From NCBI GenBank assembly GCA_031292215.1, contig JARLHO010000039.1:1-44127 (forward strand): a DNA stretch of 44,127 nt. The letters run 5' to 3'. Positions 22,959 through 30,241 of this stretch are shown one piece after another. The position numbers and the translations under genes were made by a program. This DNA is from Syntrophobacteraceae bacterium. GTDB lineage: Bacteria > Desulfobacterota > Syntrophobacteria > Syntrophobacterales > Syntrophobacteraceae. The notes under the pieces were generated by a model. It saw only the letters and a list, made by a program, of their open reading frames with translations. It did no database searches and was not told where the DNA came from. Numbering within the stretch: the stretch's first letter is position 1; each line of letters begins with the position of its first letter.

Positions 22959-23537
22959 CTAATTACCGGGCGGCTGGGCCACGGGAGGTTGCGGACCGTT
23001 AACCGGATTTACGCCCGGCTTTTTCGGTTCCTGGTTCGAGAGATACTCCTGTAGCCCCCGCCAATTTCGAAAAATCGTCTTTAAATGAGCGAAACGTTCG
23101 TATCCGAGTAATTTCCTGACTTCCAGCGAGTAAGTAAATCGTGTTGCGGCCATCAGGGTCCGGCTGTTCTCCAGTTTTGTCATTCTAGACATCGCCGCTC
23201 TCTCATCGAGGTGTTCGCGGTCGATCGCCTCCACCAGTTCGACTCTTTCCCGCTCTATCTGCGTCTTAAGCTGCATGAGCCTGTTTCGGTTATAATCGAA
23301 GAGCTTGTCTAGTTGCGCCTTCTGCTGGTCGGAGATATTTAACTGTGTTGCAAAATATGGCAGGTGCCACCACCGTCCGGGAGGGATCTCTTTGGCCCTC
23401 TGGGCGGCCTCGTTGGCAGCGGCGTTGGCAAGCGTGCGGTGTATCCACTTGCCGGGCGCAGCCCGCTGTGCTCTGCACGCCGTTGAGAGCCCAAGCACAA
23501 TCACACCCGCGACTATTGCAAACAGCGCTTTACGCAT
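22959..23537 (-). CDS. CpxP/Spy-like periplasmic stress protein
   Basis: 192 residues. Signal peptide M-R-K-A-L-F-A-I-V-A-G-V-I-V-L-G-L-S-T-A-C, where the Cys could be a lipobox-like site. The mature part is helical, with L-N-I-S-D-Q-Q-K-A-Q-L-D-K-L-F-D-Y-N-R, resembling the LTxxQ repeats of CpxP/Spy and other heavy-metal-resistance-type chaperones. A Pro-rich end (P-K-K-P-G-V, P-Q-P-P-V-A-Q-P-P-G-N) follows. The ATG at 23537 overlaps the anti-sigma stop by eight bases. A longer in-frame extension upstream is only the anti-sigma gene in another frame. Likely a chaperone or sensor accessory for the ECF system. Confidence 0.75.
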   Translation of the reverse strand: MRKALFAIVAGVIVLGLSTACRAQRAAPGKWIHRTLANAAANEAAQRAKEIPPGRWWHLPYFATQLNISDQQKAQLDKLFDYNRNRLMQLKTQIERERVELVEAIDREHLDERAAMSRMTKLENSRTLMAATRFTYSLEVRKLLGYERFAHLKTIFRNWRGLQEYLSNQEPKKPGVNPVNGPQPPVAQPPGN

Positions 23538-24060
23538 TGCGCAATCCGACCTTGGGGGCCGGGCGGACATCATTTTTCGCGCCGGGCTTTGCAGACTCCA
23601 CATTCGGCTTGTGTGAGCCTGGACCCGAAATATCCACATAGAAACCGGGCAGAGGATCGTCTTCGAGATTTCGAACCTCGGCCATGAACTTCTCGTCCTG
23701 AAGCATCTCACGGTAAACAACCCTTTTCGTGAAGATCTTGTCCCTGTTAATGACGATGGGAGTCAGGAAAAGAACCAGGACGCTCAAGGCCGCGCATAGG
23801 GAAAGCACGGGATGAATTCTCCAAACATTTACCATTCCTCCGCCGCTCTTTTCGGCGGCCAGCTTCGGTTTTCTGAAATCAAGCGGTATTTCACCGCGCG
23901 AAAATTCTGCGAATCGAGCAAGTCCGGCTTGCAGCTCCTCTTTTTGGGCGCGGCAGGCGGTGCACTCGGACAAATGACGACGCAGCAACCCATCAAGGCC
24001 TATTTCATCGATTGCGGCCTCCACAATCTGATTATCGTCAAGATGTCTTATCTTTTTCAC
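23530..24060 (-). CDS. Membrane anti-sigma factor with ZAS-type zinc motif
   Basis: 176 residues. Cytoplasmic N-terminus with H-L-S-E-C-T-A-C (the H-x3-C-x2-C zinc-binding anti-sigma motif, about residues 29-36), one membrane helix at about residues 85-105 (L-S-L-C-A-A-L-S-V-L-V-L-F-L-T-P), then a periplasmic tail with D-D-P-L-P-G-F-Y-V-D-I. It should hold the ECF sigma factor until a cell-envelope or redox signal. The start overlaps the sigma gene end by 23 bases, and its own end overlaps the CpxP-like gene. Confidence 0.85.
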   Translation of the reverse strand: MKKIRHLDDNQIVEAAIDEIGLDGLLRRHLSECTACRAQKEELQAGLARFAEFSRGEIPLDFRKPKLAAEKSGGGMVNVWRIHPVLSLCAALSVLVLFLTPIVINRDKIFTKRVVYREMLQDEKFMAEVRNLEDDPLPGFYVDISGPGSHKPNVESAKPGAKNDVRPAPKVGLRNA

Positions 24061-24682
24061 CTTGCCATTCTCCCTGTAAAAATTCGCTCAAAGTCGTGTC
24101 CTCTTTGAATTTGCGGATCGCGCGGTAGAGGTGGGTCTTAATCGCGCTTTCGCTCCTGTGGAGCGTCAGAGCTATTTCCCTCAAGTTGAGATCATCGATA
24201 AACCTCAAAAGAAACACCTCTTTTTCCATTCGCGAAAATCGCTCCGTCAACCGCTTCACATGCGACCAGAATTCTTTACGGATCACAGTGTCTAGCGCCC
24301 CGGGATTGCGATGCGGTTCGATGTCCGCAGCATCTGCATCCTCCCTGGACTCGGTAAACCCGAAGTACGCGAGAAACTTATTTTTGCGGTGAAAATCGTG
24401 TACCCGGTTGAGCGCTATTCTATAGAGCCAGGGACGAAATCTGTCCGAGTCCTTGAGTTGAGGCAGATATTTGAACACGGACAAAAAGATGTCTTGCGTC
24501 AAGTCTTCTGAATCGATTTTGGAGCGAGTGCGGAAAAATACCAGCCGAAAAATCTCGTCCTGATGAAGAGCTATCAGTTTTTCGAAAGCATCCCTGTCCC
24601 CCCCTCTGGCTTTTTCCACGAGCGCAGAAATATGCCCGTCCCTGAGGGAGACTTTCAGTTCAAGTTCTTCGGTCAGATTCAT
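24038..24682 (-). CDS. ECF (RpoE-like) RNA polymerase sigma factor
   Basis: 214 residues. Region 2: D-A-F-E-K-L-I-A-L-H-Q-D-E-I-F-R-L, D-L-T-Q-D-I-F-L-S-V-F, W-L-Y-R-I-A-L-N-R-V-H-D. Region 4: E-V-F-L-L-R-F-I-D-D-L-N-L-R-E-I-A-L-T-L-H-R-S-E-S-A-I-K-T, interrupted here for length, with the recognition helix S-A-I-K-T-H-L-Y-R-A. No region 3, so group 4. The N-terminus is about 25 residues longer than usual and the ribosome site is weak (AGG next to the ATG), so the start could be a little later. It is the first gene of a three-gene overlapped unit. Confidence 0.9.
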   Translation of the reverse strand: MNLTEELELKVSLRDGHISALVEKARGGDRDAFEKLIALHQDEIFRLVFFRTRSKIDSEDLTQDIFLSVFKYLPQLKDSDRFRPWLYRIALNRVHDFHRKNKFLAYFGFTESREDADAADIEPHRNPGALDTVIRKEFWSHVKRLTERFSRMEKEVFLLRFIDDLNLREIALTLHRSESAIKTHLYRAIRKFKEDTTLSEFLQGEWQGEKDKTS

Positions 24683-24939
24683 CCTGAAGAGAACACACCC
24701 TGTCGTGTATGAGATTTTATCCCCCTTGCGCTCCGTTCATTATGAACCACTTCCCAGCGATATCAACCGCTTTTCGCGCCCCCCCCAATGCTTGGGTCAA
24801 GAGCCGCGAAAAGCCCTTCACTGGAATAACGGACGAAGCCGGGAATTAGTTTACAAACCATTGTTTTTTGATCGAAACGGACAGGCCTTGCCCGAGCAGG
24901 TAATGCTCCGGCACGAAGTGAAATTGAAGGAAGTTCGAT
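24683..24939. other. Intergenic, no gene seen
   Basis: 257 bases containing the expected promoter of the ECF unit and the 3' side of the flavoprotein gene. No hairpin terminator or coding frame is convincing. Confidence 0.35.
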
Positions 24940-26067
24940 TTAGATGCTTTCGTCAAGCTCGCCGGTTATCTGAAACTTGCGCATGAAGCGCCGGTCAATG
25001 AAGTCTTTCAACAGAAAGGGCAACCTGCCGCCGCATGTCCGGCCGCGTTTAAACAGGATCCCTTTGCTGTCGCCCATGTTCAAAATCAGCATGTAATCCT
25101 CTTTGGGTATGTAGCTTTTCATTTCCCCCCCATCGAGAGCGGCCAGCAGATTGTTATGAAGTATCGGACCTTGCCTTACCGCGTGGACTCCGACCCTGGC
25201 AAGTGTGGCTCCCTCCAGACTGATGCAGTCTCCGCCTCCAAACAATTCCGGATAATCAATGCTTTGGAGGAACCTGTTGACTGGTAAGCTCCCGTCTAGC
25301 GCAACCCGGAGGCCGGAGTCTCTGAATATGACGGAGGGCCTTATCCCCATCGCCAAAAAGACATAGTCATAAGAAAGAGTTTCCTTGTCGGATAAGGTCA
25401 GCCAGGTTTTTTCAACCGAGCGCACCCTCTTGCCTTCAATTACTTCGATGCCTCGCCCACCAAGCGACTTCAGGGCAAGGCGCCTCGCCCCGGGAGGACA
25501 ACCTTCCAGTAACCTCTCGCCGGCAACAAGGACTATTTGCGCTGGTCTTCCGTTATTGTGCAAAAGTCTCCATAGATTCGCGCACACTTCCACACCGCCT
25601 GGTCCACCCCCGGCGACAACGATCCGCAGGGGTCTCCCGTGAGCTTCGTTTAGAATGGAGGAGCGGGCTTTATAAAGATTTAGGACAGGTTTTACCGCAA
25701 TCATTCGGCTGTTAAGAGACCACAGTGGATCGATGGACACATCGCTACCGCAGTTAAAAGAAGCGACATCGTAGGGCAGAATTTGTCCCCCCCTTAACAA
25801 AAGTCTGCGGTTGCCGGCATCGATTGCCGACACGCTGTCTTCGATAAACTCGGCCCCACCCCGCTCGGCCATCTTCCGCACGTTAAAGCGTACCCGGGGA
25901 GGGTCGTAGACACCCGAGAGCAAGCCAGGCCCCATTCCTGAGTAATATGAGTACGAAAAGGGATTAATGAGAGTGACCCTGTGGCCTCTATGCAGGTAGA
26001 CGGCAATTCGGGTGAGTGGTGTCAACTGCGCGTGACCTGCGCCAACCAAGACCAGATGTTTGCCCAT
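24940..26067 (-). CDS. NAD(P)/FAD oxidoreductase of the type fused to SelD
   Basis: 375 residues, two-dinucleotide-domain flavoprotein. M-G-K-H-L-V-L-V-G-A-G-H-A-Q begins the FAD site; Y-S-Y-Y-S-G-M-G-P-G-L-L-S-G matches the family in which this domain is fused N-terminally to selenophosphate synthetase SelD (I recall model TIGR03169). NAD(P) site V-V-A-G-G-G-P-G-G-V-E-V; C-terminal FAD site F-G-G-G-D-C-I. Related proteins include NDH-2 and sulfide:quinone reductases. The ATG at 26067 is preceded by AGAGGA. It is divergent from the radical SAM gene, so they share a control region of about 240 bases. A selenium link is an inference from family and neighbours. Confidence 0.82.
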   Translation of the reverse strand: MGKHLVLVGAGHAQLTPLTRIAVYLHRGHRVTLINPFSYSYYSGMGPGLLSGVYDPPRVRFNVRKMAERGGAEFIEDSVSAIDAGNRRLLLRGGQILPYDVASFNCGSDVSIDPLWSLNSRMIAVKPVLNLYKARSSILNEAHGRPLRIVVAGGGPGGVEVCANLWRLLHNNGRPAQIVLVAGERLLEGCPPGARRLALKSLGGRGIEVIEGKRVRSVEKTWLTLSDKETLSYDYVFLAMGIRPSVIFRDSGLRVALDGSLPVNRFLQSIDYPELFGGGDCISLEGATLARVGVHAVRQGPILHNNLLAALDGGEMKSYIPKEDYMLILNMGDSKGILFKRGRTCGGRLPFLLKDFIDRRFMRKFQITGELDESI

Positions 26068-26306
26068 AATAGTCCTCTGTGACAAGATTTACGGCGCGGC
26101 CCCAAAGCACTCTCAGCATGCAATTTGCCCGGCAGGCCCCCCAAGTGAAATCTAAACGACACAATCGCGAGGCTAAAACCATGGAAATTATAGCTCACAT
26201 ACCAAGAGTGTATAGCAATGGCCAGTATTTTGTAGCATAGTTAAAAGTCGAAGGGTGCGCTTCGAAGCTCTCCTTGAAGGAACTGTCATTACCAGAGAAA
26301 AACGTA

Positions 26307-27461
26307 ATGGCTATTGCATTTCTGCGGGGTAAAATATCGTATCATTCTTCAAAAGTCGGCAAATTCTTTGGCGCTACCGGAAAAAGAATAGATAGCCGGA
26401 TAACGGGCATTGGGGAAGGTATGGCCCAGGCGTTTATGGAAAAGACGATAAGCAGCGAGTTATCAAAAGTTGGCGAGGCAATTGGCGCCGAAGAGCAAAG
26501 CGTGCCCCCCGCATCATTTGCTTCGATGCTGGCCCGCCACGAGCTAAAACTTGTTCGCGGAAACACCTCGGTTTTGCAGATCAACATGGGACTTCTTTGC
26601 AACCAAAGGTGTCGCCACTGCCATTTGGAAGCCGGTCCGGACCGCGTCGAAATGATGGATGAAAAAACGACGGCCGAAATCATCGAGTTTGCCGGCCGCG
26701 GTCGTTTTCAGACAGTCGATATCACGGGCGGCGCCCCTGAGCTGAACAACAACCTCGCCACCCTTATCGAAAACCTCGCAGGTCTTGCCCCAAAAATCAT
26801 GCTTCGTTCCAACTTAACGGCTTTAACCGATGTTGGGCGCAGATATCTGGTGGAACTTTGCAGGGAATATAAAGTGGTCCTGGTTGCCTCTTTCCCATCC
26901 CTTAACCAGGGACAGACGGACTCACAACGCGGCAGCGGAATCTGGGAAAAAAGCATTGCCGCCCTAAAAGAACTCAATGCCGCAGGATACGGTGAACCTG
27001 ATTCAGGCTTGGTACTCGACATTGTCTCCAATCCTTCGGGCGCTTTTCTTCCCTCTTCTCAGGAGGCGACCGAAAAAAGGTTTCGAAGGGACCTCGGGAG
27101 CAGGTGGGGCATAGGGTTTAACCATCTCTACACGTTCGGCAATGTCGCCCTGGGAAGATTTCGGAAATGGCTGATAGATTCGGGGAATTTCGAATCATAC
27201 ATGCGAAGGATTACCGAGAGTTTCAACCCCTGCACGATTGACGGTCTCATGTGTCGAACACTGGTATCCGTCTCCTGGGACGGATACCTCTATGACTGCG
27301 ATTTTAACCTGGCGCAAGCCATCCCGATGGGAGGACGGGCGATGCATGTTTCTGAGGTTGAAGGCCCCCCGAAACCGGGGACACCGATCGCCGTGGGGGA
27401 ACACTGCTATGCATGCACGGCCGGCCCCGGATTCACCTGAGGAGGGGCCATCGAAGGCTGA
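26307..27461 (+). CDS. arsS: ArsS-like radical SAM / Cys-rich protein with probable selenocysteine
   Basis: 384 residues if UGA 27438-27440 is read as Sec. Radical SAM site C-N-Q-R-C-R-H-C (C-x3-C-x2-C); G-G-A-P-E-L follows. The C-terminal Cys-rich domain ends G-E-H-C-Y-A-C-T-A-G-P-G-F-T-[UGA]-G-G-A-I-E-G. Known family members (radical SAM/Cys-rich, ArsS, the rSAM_SeCys type) end C-x-A-G-x-G-S-S-C-G-G, so the UGA sits where they have Cys or Sec. ArsS is linked to arsenosugar synthesis, using S-adenosylmethionine. The N-terminus has an extra stretch of about 75 residues. I place the start at ATG 26307; a TTG at 26274 is possible. The AhpD-like partner follows. Confidence 0.85.
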
Positions 27462-27476
27462 GTTCAGCGCAAAGGT
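27438..27476 (+). promoter_or_regulatory. Candidate bacterial SECIS hairpin after the in-frame UGA
   Basis: GCTG (27457-27460) pairs with CAGC (27465-27468) around an AGTT loop, about 21-24 bases after the UGA, inside the 16-37 base window known for bacterial SECIS. Lower pairing is possible between GCC (27447-27449) and GGT (27474-27476). The loop holds a G-U as in E. coli fdhF. The second stop at 27459-27461 lies within the hairpin. Confidence 0.55.
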
Positions 27477-27545
27477 ATTTAACAAAACTCCCCACCCGGA
27501 AAAGATCTCCCAACCTGCAAAACAAGAAAAGAGGAGGCAAGTGGC

Positions 27546-27878
27546 ATGGAAAGTTATTATCAGCCCGAAGATCTAGCAAAGTTTGAGGAAATCGGAAAAG
27601 AAGCCCCGGAGCTCGCGAAAAAATTCTTTGATTACTACGCGGCGGTCTTTGCCGATGGCGAGTTGACGGAAAGAGAAAAATGTCTCATCGCTCTCGCCGT
27701 GGCCCATACCATTCAGTGCCCCTATTGCATCGAAGCCTACACGCGGGCCTGCCTGGAAAAGGGTTCCAACCCCGGCGAAATGACCGAAGCCGTTCATGTC
27801 GCCACAGCAATTCGCGGAGGGGCCTCTCTTGTCCACGGCATCCAGATGCGCAACATCGCTCAGAAGATATCGATGTGA
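27546..27878 (+). CDS. AhpD/CMD-family peroxidase-like protein, arsenosugar/selenium-associated
   Basis: 110 residues of the carboxymuconolactone decarboxylase/AhpD fold. The redox motif is C-P-Y-C-I-E-A-Y (C-x2-C), followed by M-T-E-A-V-H-V-A-T-A-I-R-G-G-A-S-L-V-H-G. This matches the subgroup usually encoded beside the ArsS-like radical SAM protein, named an arsenosugar biosynthesis-associated peroxidase-like protein; some members carry Sec. Here both catalytic positions are Cys. GAGGAGG precedes the ATG. It lies 84 bases after the radical SAM gene on the same strand. Confidence 0.88.
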   Translation: MESYYQPEDLAKFEEIGKEAPELAKKFFDYYAAVFADGELTEREKCLIALAVAHTIQCPYCIEAYTRACLEKGSNPGEMTEAVHVATAIRGGASLVHGIQMRNIAQKISM

Positions 27879-27971
27879 ACCGACACCACTTTGATTTTTC
27901 CCAGATAAAGGCCTTGGCGCCGATCGGCATGTTCAGCAAAGCTTTTGAACTGGAAAACGGGAGCAGCGATC

Positions 27972-29528
27972 ATGGATACTGAGGGGTCTAAAGGCGTTTT
28001 CCCGCAGGATCGATACAATAAGATCCTAATTGCAAACGTTTTCCCGCCCGATTGGAGAAACCCCGCGCCTTCGGGCAGATACAACCTTGTAGTAATCGGA
28101 GCAGGGACGGCCGGCCTTGTCGCTGCAGCAGGCGCCGCAGCCCTTGGGGCCAAGGTTGCCCTGGTCGAAAGGCATCTTATGGGGGGCGACTGCCTCAACT
28201 ACGGGTGCGTTCCCTCCAAGGCGGTTATCCGCTCCTCCCGGCTAGCCGAAGATGTGCGATCGGCGGATGGCTTTGGCGTGCGCATCCCGCAGGGTGTTAC
28301 GGTCGATTTTTCGGCGGTCATGGAACGGATGCGAAGGTTGCGAGCGAAGATCAGTTCGCACGATTCGGCAAATCGTTTCCGGGAACTCGGAGTGGATCTT
28401 TTTTTTGGAGAAGCTCGGTTTACAGGGAAAGATTCACTCGAAGTCGGCGGGAAAAAGCTACGATTTGCGAAGGCGGTGATCGCCACCGGAGCACGGGCTG
28501 CCGCACTTCCGATAGAAGGGCTAAGGGAAGCGGGATACCTTACCAACGAAACGGTCTTCTCGCTAACCGAGCGGCCGGAGCGGCTTGCGGTGATAGGAGG
28601 TGGCCCGCTTGGCTGCGAGCTTGCCCAGGCGTTTCAAAGGCTTGGCTCTAAGGTATCCATCATCCACACCGGTGAGCATCTCCTTGGAAGAGAGGATAGC
28701 GATGCGGCAAGGATAATTCAGGAGACTTTTTTACAAGAAGGCGTGCAACTGCTGCTACATGCCAGGCCGGAGAAGATCTCCGGAACAAGTGAAGGGAAGA
28801 TGGTCTTCTACGAAAATGAGATAGGGAAGGGGAGTATCGTTGTTGACGAGATCCTGCTGGGAGTGGGGCGGGCCCCGAATGTGGAAGGGCTTAATCTCGA
28901 AGCCGCAGGGGTCGCATATGATGTAAAAGCAGGAGTCACGGTAGACGATTTCCTTCAAACCAGCAACCCGCGGGTCTATGCCGCAGGAGACATTTGCCTC
29001 CCGTACAAATTCACGCACATGGCAGACGCCACGGCGCGAATCGTGATTCAAAACGCGCTTTTCATGGGGCGAAAGAAACTGAGCGAACTGACCATTTCCT
29101 GGACAACCTACACGGACCCTGAGATTGCCCACGTGGGGATGTACGAATGGCAAGCCAAAGAGCGGGGCATCGAGGTAGATACTTTCCTGAAATCTTTTAG
29201 CGAGGTCGACCGCGCGGTTATCGACAGTGAAGAGTCCGGGTTTGTCAAAATCCACGTCAAGCGGGGCAGCGATAAAATTTTAGGCGCAACAATCGTAGCG
29301 CGACACGCCGGGGAGATGATCGGTGAAATCGGCCTTGCCCTGGTAAAAGGAGTTGGCCTTGGCGCCCTAGCCAATGTCATCCACCCCTACCCGACCCAGG
29401 CGGAAGCCATAAGGCAGGTTGCGGATATGTACAAGCGCACCCGCCTTACCCCTTTTATCGAGAGCCTTCTCTCCTTCTGGCTAAGGCTTCGGCGCTGGAG
29501 TCCCAAAGGTTCCAGCTATTCCAGCTAA
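27972..29528 (+). CDS. MerA-like FAD pyridine nucleotide-disulfide oxidoreductase
   Basis: 518 residues. FAD motif V-V-I-G-A-G-T-A-G-L-V; active disulfide G-G-D-C-L-N-Y-G-C-V-P-S-K; NAD motif V-I-G-G-G-P-L-G-C-E; C-terminal H-P-Y-P-T-Q-A-E-A base motif. It resembles mercuric reductase in its core, but the MerA N-terminal metal domain and the C-terminal Cys-Cys pair are missing, so mercury reduction is unlikely; the end is instead basic and Ser-rich (K-G-S-S-Y-S-S). Proteins of this kind are often next to or fused with TVP38, as here. The start at 27972 has GGGAG nine bases upstream. Substrate unknown. Confidence 0.85.
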   Translation: MDTEGSKGVFPQDRYNKILIANVFPPDWRNPAPSGRYNLVVIGAGTAGLVAAAGAAALGAKVALVERHLMGGDCLNYGCVPSKAVIRSSRLAEDVRSADGFGVRIPQGVTVDFSAVMERMRRLRAKISSHDSANRFRELGVDLFFGEARFTGKDSLEVGGKKLRFAKAVIATGARAAALPIEGLREAGYLTNETVFSLTERPERLAVIGGGPLGCELAQAFQRLGSKVSIIHTGEHLLGREDSDAARIIQETFLQEGVQLLLHARPEKISGTSEGKMVFYENEIGKGSIVVDEILLGVGRAPNVEGLNLEAAGVAYDVKAGVTVDDFLQTSNPRVYAAGDICLPYKFTHMADATARIVIQNALFMGRKKLSELTISWTTYTDPEIAHVGMYEWQAKERGIEVDTFLKSFSEVDRAVIDSEESGFVKIHVKRGSDKILGATIVARHAGEMIGEIGLALVKGVGLGALANVIHPYPTQAEAIRQVADMYKRTRLTPFIESLLSFWLRLRRWSPKGSSYSS

Positions 29529-29548
29529 ATGTCAAGGGGGAGAGGGAA

Positions 29549-30241
29549 ATGAAAGAAATAGCTCCGGGCGCAAGGCGTCGCACCGCGTGGGTAAAGGCAC
29601 TATTTTTGGCCTGCTTTTTTGTTGCGGCCATTGCTCTTGTGCATTTCACCCGGGTATCCGATTATCTACAAGCCAAGACGCTTTCTCGGCTGCTGCATGA
29701 AGCAGGGCCATGGGCGCCCGTCTTATTTATCCTTATCTATGCCATGGGAGTGTGCATACTGATCCCCGGCACGGTGCTGACCGGCCTTGGGGCCGCGATA
29801 TTTGGCCCCTACCTGGGGTTTGCCTACGTGTGGATAGGGGCGATGGCGGGCGCAGCCGGGGCATTTCTTCTAGGCCGAACGCTTGGAAGAGATTTTGCCA
29901 CCTCTCTTATCGGGGAGAAGCTCAAAAAATATGACGAAGCCATCGAGCGAAACGGTTTTGCGACGGTACTCTACCTTCGGCTTATCTATTTCCCCTTTTC
30001 GGCCATGAATTACGGAATGGGGCTAACGAGGGTGCGCTTCCGCGATTATTTCCTGGGCACGGCCATCGGGATTATAGTAGGCACTTTCGTTTTCACCTTT
30101 TTTATAGGAACCCTTCGAGATGTCTGGGCATCGGGACAATGGGGTCAACTGCTTACCCCAAGAGTTTTTATTTCACTCGGGCTCTTTGTTTTCTCATTTT
30201 TCATTCCCAAAATCATAAGGAAAATGAGTAAGGGCGCCTGA
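29549..30241 (+). CDS. TVP38/TMEM64-family (DedA-like) membrane protein
   Basis: 230 residues, about six membrane segments. The SNARE-associated core has G-A-A-G-A-F-L-L-G-R-T-L-G-R-D-F and L-R-L-I-Y-F-P-F-S-A-M-N-Y, the F-P-x-x-x-x-N-Y/N motif of the family. Members of DedA/TVP38/VTT are implicated in lipid movement across membranes; the bacterial role is unsettled. It follows the MerA-like gene by 20 bases, so they are probably co-translated. Its last 48 bases overlap the end of the convergent glycosyltransferase gene. Confidence 0.88.
   Translation: MKEIAPGARRRTAWVKALFLACFFVAAIALVHFTRVSDYLQAKTLSRLLHEAGPWAPVLFILIYAMGVCILIPGTVLTGLGAAIFGPYLGFAYVWIGAMAGAAGAFLLGRTLGRDFATSLIGEKLKKYDEAIERNGFATVLYLRLIYFPFSAMNYGMGLTRVRFRDYFLGTAIGIIVGTFVFTFFIGTLRDVWASGQWGQLLTPRVFISLGLFVFSFFIPKIIRKMSKGA

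Noticed and set aside
27972-29528. Mercuric reductase assignment
   Set aside because: The mercury-binding C-terminal Cys pair and N-terminal metal domain are absent, and there are no other mer genes.
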